Source of the DNA: Burkholderiaceae bacterium
GTDB taxonomy: Bacteria; Pseudomonadota; Gammaproteobacteria; Burkholderiales; Burkholderiaceae
Assembly (NCBI GenBank): GCA_947461805.1
Contig: CANHMJ010000079.1
Span: forward strand, 1-6,645
Reading direction: 5' to 3'
DNA length: 6,645 nt
This document shows, in pieces, positions 1 through 5,038 of the stretch. The translations under genes were made by a program, and so were the position numbers. The first letter of the stretch is position 1, and the number at the start of each line of letters is the position of its first letter. A model generated the notes under the pieces. That model was not told the DNA's origin and did not search any database. It saw only the letters and a program-made list of their open reading frames with translations.

Positions 1-585
1 CAATTGATTCTGAAAAACTCCGATGTGGAGGAAATGTATGATGCCCGCCTTATGCACTTTAATGTTAAGGGTAATCGGATTGCGTCAATTATGACAAGTA
101 CAGGTGAAATTACTGCCGATCAGTTTGTAGTGGCTGCTGGCAATGAAACGAATGCCGTGTTGCAACAGCTCAATCAAGAATTGCTGATTGAGCCAATTAA
201 AGGCTATAGCGTCAGTTTCCCCATTGTGAATCGAGACCGTGCGCCCAATGGTTCGATTACTGATCAAAACCGAAAAGTGGTCTTTGCTCGCATTGGCAAT
301 ACCTTAAGGGTTGCGGGCTTTGCTGAAATTCGCGGGAACAATCTCACAATCGATCAAAACCGAATTGCATCGCTGGTTACCGATACACAAAGAGTATTTC
401 CTGGGGCTATTGATCCAAGCCAATACACGCTTTGGGCTGGGTTAAGGCCGTGCTCACCCTCGGGGATCCCCTACATCCAGCGCATTGGATTTGAAAACGC
501 CTGGGTTAATGCGGGCCATGGTTCTTTAGGATTAACGCTCTCAGTTGGGTCGGCTGTGTTGTTGGCTAAAAAAATGGATGCCTAG
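1..585 (+). CDS. DadA-like FAD-dependent D-amino-acid dehydrogenase, C-terminal part (5' cut by window edge)
   Basis: The frame is open to the first base, so the 194 visible residues are the C-terminal part of a protein whose family is usually about 410-430 residues long. The Rossmann GxGxxG motif must lie outside the window. Visible hallmarks of the DadA/glycine-oxidase (DAO) family are a VVAAGNET strand (about residues 43-50), PIKGYSV (65-71), a WAGLRP-x-SP-x-GIP segment (145-157) corresponding to the DadA 'GLRP-x-TP-x-G-x-P' motif, and NAGHGSLGLTLSVGSA (170-185), the C-terminal FAD-contacting loop. DadA enzymes oxidatively deaminate D-amino acids to 2-oxo acids at the inner membrane and pass electrons to the respiratory chain. 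The substrate cannot be fixed here, because the segment is only moderately DadA-like (RPCSPSG in place of RPMTPDG) and could belong to a paralogue. It ends at TAG with no clear terminator after it. Confidence 0.85.
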   Translation, partial: QLILKNSDVEEMYDARLMHFNVKGNRIASIMTSTGEITADQFVVAAGNETNAVLQQLNQELLIEPIKGYSVSFPIVNRDRAPNGSITDQNRKVVFARIGNTLRVAGFAEIRGNNLTIDQNRIASLVTDTQRVFPGAIDPSQYTLWAGLRPCSPSGIPYIQRIGFENAWVNAGHGSLGLTLSVGSAVLLAKKMDA

Positions 586-877
586 GTAGCTATTTTATTT
601 CAATGGACTGTTGCAATGTCGCGCAGCAAACATCGAATTCAGTCTATGGATGCGCTGTTAAAACGCAAGTTAATTCTAATTAGTCCCAGCCTTCGGATCA
701 AGCGGAGCAAAAGTACGTCGCCGATTGGATCTAAGTGGGGGATTACCCTAGATAAACTTTTAATTTAAGTCTGTGGTTTGTAAATAAGTTCATTTATTGT
801 GTATAGACGCGCAATGGGGGTTGACCTATCCTTTTTTTGTGCTTATTGTCAACTCAACTTATATCCACAAAACCAAT
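586..877. other. Intergenic region between the dehydrogenase and the channel gene
   Basis: This stretch of 292 bases has no gene I can assign. It contains a 50-codon open frame at 616-768 (ATG to TAA) encoding a very basic, low-complexity peptide (starts MSRSKHRIQSMDALLKRK) with only a weak GGA eight bases before the ATG; I do not recognise it. The channel frame stays open upstream to a TTG at 797, but the best promoter lies inside that extension. I see no Rho-independent terminator after the dehydrogenase, only AT-rich sequence around 590-600 and 750-800. Confidence 0.5.
821..849 (+). promoter_or_regulatory. Putative sigma-70 promoter of the channel gene
   Basis: TTGACC at 821-826 matches the -35 consensus in five of six positions. 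After exactly 17 bases, TATTGT at 844-849 matches the -10 consensus in four of six. Transcription would start near 856, about 20 bases before the ATG at 878. That leaves a short leader with no Shine-Dalgarno sequence. This placement argues for the ATG at 878 over the upstream in-frame TTG at 797. It is a pattern match only. Confidence 0.5.
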
Positions 878-2401
878 ATGTCTTTTATTGCATCTGCCCG
901 AGCGGCCGCATACCGTCACTTTTGCGACACTGAGCATAAGAACACCTCTTCTTTGCGTTTTGAATCCTTCATTACCTGGCTCATCATTGCAAATCTCTTT
1001 GCTCTGGTATTGGAGCGTATTCCAGCGTTTTACGTTGGGCATGAAGAATCATATGATCTATTTGATCGCTTATCGATTTATATCTTTACTGCTGAATACG
1101 CGCTAAGGCTGTTTGCAGCAAGTGGAGATCCACGTTTCGCAGGGAAACGGTTTGCAACGGTGCGTCACGCATTAACACCATTTGCTCTGATTGACGCACT
1201 GGTCATTTTTCCGTATTGGCTGCAAATGTTGGGTTTGATCAATTTGGATTTACGCGTTCTCAGAGCCTTACGCTTACTTCGCTTACTCAAACTATTGAGG
1301 GATATTATTCCTGCAGTCAGCGCTTTTCGGCGAGCCAATGCAGGTAAGACTCCGCGTCAAAAAATATATGCATTGATGAACGATACGCCCACATCTGGCC
1401 GCCTGCATAAGCAGATTGATTTTATTCTTGTTCTTTTTATTATCACCAGCGTTATTGCTGTATTTCTGGAGACGGTCCCTACAATCTATGAGCCGCTCAA
1501 GAATGAATTTCATTATTTTAATTTATTGACTATATTTATTTTTACAGTCGAGTACCTATTGCGTCTTTATTCGTCGCCAGAAGGCAGTGTAGAAGGTTCA
1601 GAAAATGACACTAGCCGATGGGCATGGGCGAAACGACCCAGTTCACTTATTGATTTGATCGCAATTTTGCCATTCTATTTGCAATTTTTGATTACAGTCG
1701 ATCTGCGTTTTATACGGGTTTTCCGAGTTCTGCGTATTTTAAAACTGACACGATACAACTCAGCCATCTCCACCTTTGTATCGGTTATGAGGCGTGAGCG
1801 GGCGGCCTTTATGTCGGCTATGTTTATCGTGGTGTTGATTACCGTTTTGTCAGCCGCCATTGTGTATACGGTTGAGCATCCAGTGCAGCCAGACAAGTTC
1901 GACACGATGGTACGGGCACTGTATTGGGCTGTGATTACCTTGGCGAGCGTTGGCTATGGCGATATCACCCCAGTGACGCACATTGGTCAGGCATTCACGA
2001 TGGTACTTTCGCTGTTGGGTATTGGTATTGTTGCCTTGCCAGCCGGAATTTTGGGCTCTGCGTTTTCCGATCAATTGCAGCAACAGCGTGAGCAGATGAT
2101 TCATGACATTGAAGAAGCTCTTGAGGATGGCGTATTGTCAAAAGAAGAGGAGGAAGAGTTAGAGCAAGAGCGGATTCGCTTGCACATTTCAGAAAAGCAG
2201 TTTGCGCTCATGAAAAGCCGTGCCATGTCTCGCCATGCCGCCGATTTTTCCATTGAAAAGCTAGTACACACTGCCGCCATCGACATCAGTCGATTGCGCG
2301 AAACATTGAAAGGGATGCCCGCAGATGAAGTTTTTGCGGAGATACGAAAATTAAATCTACCAGAATCCGAGCAGGCTGCGTTACGCGTGCTTTTAAACTA
2401 A
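878..2401 (+). CDS. Voltage-gated K+ channel with two tandem voltage-sensor domains and one pore
   Basis: A 507-residue inner-membrane protein of the voltage-gated ion channel superfamily with ten predicted transmembrane helices. Sensor 1 (residues about 30-141): S1 31-49, S2 with E73 and R77, S3 with D106, S4 R126-R129-R132-R135-K138-R141. A linker (142-178) leads directly into sensor 2 (about 180-292): S1 182-201, S2 with E225/R229, S3 with D259, S4 R277-R280-R283-R286-K289-R292. Then come S5 (about 308-331), the pore helix (343-355), the K+ selectivity filter SVGYGD (357-362) and S6 (about 368-398, with G381/G383 as possible hinge and ALPAG near its end). The cytoplasmic tail (about 399-507) is helical, with an acidic run at 422-430 and a likely coiled coil. 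Typical bacterial Kv-like channels have one sensor and are about 250-300 residues long. It presumably conducts K+ as a tetramer; gating is unknown. ATG 878 was chosen over in-frame TTG 797 because the promoter lies between them and the extra 27 residues look non-coding. No Shine-Dalgarno is seen. Confidence 0.88.
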   Translation: MSFIASARAAAYRHFCDTEHKNTSSLRFESFITWLIIANLFALVLERIPAFYVGHEESYDLFDRLSIYIFTAEYALRLFAASGDPRFAGKRFATVRHALTPFALIDALVIFPYWLQMLGLINLDLRVLRALRLLRLLKLLRDIIPAVSAFRRANAGKTPRQKIYALMNDTPTSGRLHKQIDFILVLFIITSVIAVFLETVPTIYEPLKNEFHYFNLLTIFIFTVEYLLRLYSSPEGSVEGSENDTSRWAWAKRPSSLIDLIAILPFYLQFLITVDLRFIRVFRVLRILKLTRYNSAISTFVSVMRRERAAFMSAMFIVVLITVLSAAIVYTVEHPVQPDKFDTMVRALYWAVITLASVGYGDITPVTHIGQAFTMVLSLLGIGIVALPAGILGSAFSDQLQQQREQMIHDIEEALEDGVLSKEEEEELEQERIRLHISEKQFALMKSRAMSRHAADFSIEKLVHTAAIDISRLRETLKGMPADEVFAEIRKLNLPESEQAALRVLLN

Positions 2402-2467
2402 TGGCAATTTCTTTTTGTTTCTAGTGGCAACGCTCCAATCGCGCTAGGTACGTAACCCCCTCAATCT

Positions 2468-3076
2468 ATGTTGCCCATTTTGTACTCCTATCGCAGGTGC
2501 CCCTATGCAATGCGCGCTCGTATGGCCTTGAAATACGCCGGTATTGAGGTTGAGCACAGGGAGATTGAATTGCGTAATAAGCCGCCATCGATGTTGATGG
2601 CATCCCCAAAAGGGACCGTCCCCGTGCTCATTGTGGGTGATCTTGTTCTGGATCAAAGTATAGAGATTATGCGGTGGGCATTGCGGCAATCTGACCCCAA
2701 TAACTGGGGTGAGGTGGATGACGTTACTGCTCAAACTTGGATTGAACGAAATGATGGTCCATTTAAGGTATTGCTTGATCAATACAAGTACCCAAATCGG
2801 CATCCCAAGCTAAATCAAGACGACGTGTTTGATGCTGCAATAGCGCTGATGCTAAAGCCGCTGGATGAGGCTATGAAGTCCAATCACTATGTCTTAGGAA
2901 ATAAGCAGCATTGGATTGATGTTGCCATCTTTCCATTTATTCGGCAGTTTTCAATGGTCAATCCTCTGCAGTTTGAGCAATTGCCGCTCCCAGCCCTAAA
3001 AAAATGGCTGGATAAGCATGTCCAATCGGAGCTATTCAATGCCGTCATGGCTAAACATCCAGCTTGGATAGATTGA
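2468..3076 (+). CDS. Glutathione S-transferase family protein (monothiol CPYA type)
   Basis: This 202-residue protein is full length for the family. The N-terminal thioredoxin-fold half (about 1-75) carries YRRCPYAMRAR (8-18), with Cys11 as the likely catalytic thiol in a glutaredoxin-like CPYA motif. It also has the cis-proline in GTVP (P52) and the DQS turn (62-64) that normally binds the gamma-glutamyl part of glutathione. The C-terminal half (about 85-195) is all-helical and includes the GST capping motif around W149-I-D-V-A-I-F-P-F. A cysteine active site suggests omega/beta-like or glutaredoxin-2-like chemistry (thiol transfer, deglutathionylation) more than conjugation; the substrate is unknown. 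It is cytosolic. It starts 66 bases after the channel stop on the same strand with no clear terminator between, so co-transcription is possible. The ATG has no good Shine-Dalgarno, and no better start is visible. Confidence 0.88.
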   Translation: MLPILYSYRRCPYAMRARMALKYAGIEVEHREIELRNKPPSMLMASPKGTVPVLIVGDLVLDQSIEIMRWALRQSDPNNWGEVDDVTAQTWIERNDGPFKVLLDQYKYPNRHPKLNQDDVFDAAIALMLKPLDEAMKSNHYVLGNKQHWIDVAIFPFIRQFSMVNPLQFEQLPLPALKKWLDKHVQSELFNAVMAKHPAWID

Positions 3077-3083
3077 CCAAAGA

Positions 3084-3107
3084 ATTGCCAGCGCAACGCA
3101 TGGCAAT
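3084..3107. terminator. Stem-loop between convergent genes, possible terminator
   Basis: ATTGCCA (3084-3090) pairs perfectly with TGGCAAT (3101-3107). GCG/CGC (3091-3093, 3097-3099) extends the stem over a CAA loop with one bulged A at 3100. It starts eight bases after the GST stop and lies beyond the stop of the convergent CIA30 gene. The T-tract is poor on both sides: none on +, and only TTCTTTGG on minus. It may therefore be a weak terminator or an mRNA 3'-end stabiliser. Confidence 0.4.
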
Positions 3108-3141
3108 GCAGGGTAAGGCAGTTTTAGGCTATCGTTCTGCT

Positions 3142-3690
3142 TTATGCAGATTGAAGTGTTTTTAGTTGAATCGCAAAACGTCCAGCCTGATTATTTGATA
3201 TCAAAATACCAAACTCAACCACATCAGCAAAGGATAGGGTGGGTGCATTAATGGCTTGCCCGCGGAAGGTGGGTTTAAATTGATTTAAATTAAATTGATG
3301 CGTTTGCCAAATCGGTTCAGCAATGAAATCGGCTGCATAGTTCACCCGTGGCGCTAACGCAGTTCGCAAGACCAGCTTATATTGCTTACCATCCCCTTTA
3401 GCCACTAGTTCAAGTAGTTGAGTTCCTTGAGGAAATTGAACCATTGAACGCATGGAGGCAAAGCCGCCGTTATTTTCAAGCGAAACCAGACCCTCAAAAA
3501 ACATTCCTTGTGCATCTTGGCGAAGAGCGGATTGCGACATCCCGCCCATCACGCCATCATTCACAATCCAGCAATCGCCCATCGTTTTAGGGTTAGTGAA
3601 ATCCATGCGGCTTCCTTGTGCGTGTGATGGTTTTGCCCCATATAAAAAGAAAAGACCACAGGCGCAAAGAAAGTGTCGTCTTGGGCTCAA
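3142..3690 (-). CDS. Exported CIA30-domain protein
   Basis: From the TTG at 3690 this encodes 182 residues. It begins with SPRRHFL (2-8), resembling a twin-arginine signal, then a short hydrophobic stretch and a likely signal-peptidase site after SHA (residue 24), so the protein is predicted to be periplasmic. The mature part fits the CIA30 family (named for complex I intermediate-associated protein 30), a galactose-binding-like beta sandwich. Family marks are W41..NDGVMGGMS (44-52), F65-x-G-x-VSLENNGGFAS (to 79), GDGKQYKLVLR (99-109), W128 with F133, and EFGILIS (159-165) followed by G170-x-F. The bacterial role is unknown. The start is uncertain: the frame continues upstream to a TTG at 3759, preceded by GGGGA, which would overlap the upstream gene by 44 bases and give 205 residues. 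I prefer 3690 because it puts the twin-arginine pair right at the N-terminus. It lies 25 bases after the PLP-enzyme gene, probably in one transcript. Confidence 0.78.
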   Translation of the reverse strand: MSPRRHFLCACGLFFLYGAKPSHAQGSRMDFTNPKTMGDCWIVNDGVMGGMSQSALRQDAQGMFFEGLVSLENNGGFASMRSMVQFPQGTQLLELVAKGDGKQYKLVLRTALAPRVNYAADFIAEPIWQTHQFNLNQFKPTFRGQAINAPTLSFADVVEFGILISNNQAGRFAIQLKTLQSA

Positions 3691-3715
3691 TGGGTTTAGT
3701 AATACGTTGGCGTTT

Positions 3716-4831
3716 CTACAACAAAGCGCCGCGCGCCGCAATCGGCCAAATAGCCTCAACCGTATTTCCCCGAATGCAAATGATGTCGTCGTATAAATTG
3801 ACGGTGGGATCGCAATGGCCGGGTATTAGCATGATGGCATCACCAAGCTTGAGCGGTGAGTCTGTGGTGAGTTCGAGCACGCCATGCTCGTCCGAGGCTT
3901 TGAGGTAGCTTGCATCGGTGCGTTGCCAGACCAAGGGCATTCCAGAATCCACGCTCGATGCTTTTAGGCCCGCATCGACTACTGCGCGACCCTGGCTTGG
4001 GTGACTGAGTATGGCTGTTTTGATAAACAAGGCGTGCTCAAACGCTAAGTCACGTGCATCTCGTTGGTTTTTGGCATAGTCACGGTCCATCAAAATATAG
4101 GAGCCTGCTTGCACCTCATTAAAAATCGATGAGCTTCCTTCCAGCATGACTGAGCCAGTACCAGCGCCCGTAATCCGCTCTACCTTAATGCCCGTCTTTT
4201 CAACCGCCGCTTTCGCTTCAGCTGCTTTTGCGCACACGGCTGCAATTGCGCTTTGCCGCTCATTCGGCAGGCGATAGTGCTGTGCGCTACCGTGATAGCA
4301 CTGTAAGCCCATAAAATGTAAGTTGGGCGCTTGATCAATTTGACGGGCCAGAGCAACTACCTGCTCAATCGATGTGGCGCCACAGCGACCCATGCCTACG
4401 TCCACTTCAATATAGACATCAATGTTGATTTTGCGGGTAGCGCTGGCTTGTGCGAAGGCCTTTACTTGATCCTCATGATCAACCAAAATACCAATGCGTG
4501 CTCGCTCAGCCAAATCAAGTGCATGTGCTATTTTCTTTTCTCCGACCACTTGGTTAGTGATCAGAATATCCTGTACGCCTGCGTCGACAAAGACGGCCGC
4601 CTCACTGACTTTTTGACAGCAGATACCGACTGCGCCCGCTGCAATTTGGCGCAATGCAATCTCAGGGCACTTGTGGCTTTTGGCATGGGGGCGTAAGCGA
4701 ACACCGCTACTCGATAGCGCCTTTTGCAGGAGACTTAGATTGCGCTCAAAGGCGTCCATATCCAGAATCAAGGCTGGCGTATCGATTTGATCCAGGTGAT
4801 CGCCAGCGCGGGCTGCTTTCCAAGGGGCCAT
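3716..4831 (-). CDS. DSD1-family PLP-dependent enzyme (D-threonine aldolase / 3-hydroxy-D-aspartate aldolase / D-serine dehydratase-like)
   Basis: A 371-residue fold-type III PLP enzyme with an alanine-racemase-like barrel in the N-terminal two thirds and a D-serine-dehydratase-like beta domain at the C-terminus. RPHAKSHKCP (47-56) holds the likely Schiff-base lysine, K51. IEVDVGMGRCG (141-151) and the GAGTGS turn (222-227) fit PLP phosphate and barrel contacts. PGHCD (337-341) supplies H339 and D341, matching the divalent-metal His-x-Asp pair of D-threonine aldolase. Members split D-beta-hydroxy amino acids to glycine plus an aldehyde, or dehydrate D-serine or D-hydroxyaspartate; sequence alone does not decide which. 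The ATG at 4831 is preceded by TGGA seven bases upstream and begins just before the conserved TPALILD segment. An upstream extension to 4915 gives 28 unconvincing residues and is rejected. The enzyme is cytosolic and is the first gene of a probable two-gene transcript with the CIA30 gene. Confidence 0.88.
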   Translation of the reverse strand: MAPWKAARAGDHLDQIDTPALILDMDAFERNLSLLQKALSSSGVRLRPHAKSHKCPEIALRQIAAGAVGICCQKVSEAAVFVDAGVQDILITNQVVGEKKIAHALDLAERARIGILVDHEDQVKAFAQASATRKINIDVYIEVDVGMGRCGATSIEQVVALARQIDQAPNLHFMGLQCYHGSAQHYRLPNERQSAIAAVCAKAAEAKAAVEKTGIKVERITGAGTGSVMLEGSSSIFNEVQAGSYILMDRDYAKNQRDARDLAFEHALFIKTAILSHPSQGRAVVDAGLKASSVDSGMPLVWQRTDASYLKASDEHGVLELTTDSPLKLGDAIMLIPGHCDPTVNLYDDIICIRGNTVEAIWPIAARGALL

Positions 4832-4848
4832 GGTGGATTCCACTCTCA

Positions 4849-4877
4849 ATTTAAAAGGCTGCAGTGATGCATTGCAA
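4849..4877 (-). promoter_or_regulatory. Putative promoter of the PLP-enzyme gene
   Basis: Read on the minus strand, TTGCAA (4877-4872) and TTAAAT (4854-4849) are separated by exactly 17 bases and each matches consensus in four of six positions. The start point would be close to the ATG at 4831. A second candidate is TAGAAT (4890-4885), five of six for a -10 but without a good -35. The choice between them is open. Confidence 0.3.
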
Positions 4878-4994
4878 TGGTGTAATTCTAGGATACTTTT
4901 TAAAACACAGCCCATCAGCCAAGGTGAACTACTCGCACATTTACCGCTGCGCTTGGCTTGATGTGTCCATCGCTACACGAAGAAGGGGATTGTT

Positions 4995-5003
4995 TGGTAT
5001 AAA
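4995..5003 (+). promoter_or_regulatory. Putative extended -10 promoter of the exonuclease-Cho gene
   Basis: TGGTATAAA contains a TGn extension directly before TATAAA (4998-5003, five of six to consensus). No good -35 lies 16-18 bases upstream, which is typical of extended -10 promoters. Transcription would start near 5010, about 30 bases before the ATG at 5039. No LexA-type CTGT-N8-ACAG box is visible nearby, so SOS control like that of E. coli cho is not supported here. Confidence 0.4.
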
Positions 5004-5038
5004 TCGTGCTTGCCGCACACTTGCAGGATTTACTATTC

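Noticed and set aside
797..877. N-terminal extension of the channel from a TTG at 797 (27 extra residues)
   Set aside because: The best promoter (821-849) lies inside it, there is no Shine-Dalgarno before the TTG, and the channel starts sensibly at ATG 878.
1301..1420. Frameshifted or broken first channel gene with a lost pore
   Set aside because: The frame is continuous through the linker, and I saw no remnant of S5, pore or filter there.
2444..2803. Minus-strand open frame of 119 codons
   Set aside because: It is antisense to the GST gene, whose motifs are clear; the reverse frame has none.
3136..3150. TCTGC-TTTAT-GCAGA hairpin over the CIA30 stop codon as a terminator
   Set aside because: The stem has only five base pairs and no T-run follows on either strand.
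4832..4915. N-terminal extension of the PLP enzyme to 4915
   Set aside because: It has no family similarity that I can see, it would cover the candidate promoter elements, and ATG 4831 has a better ribosome binding site.
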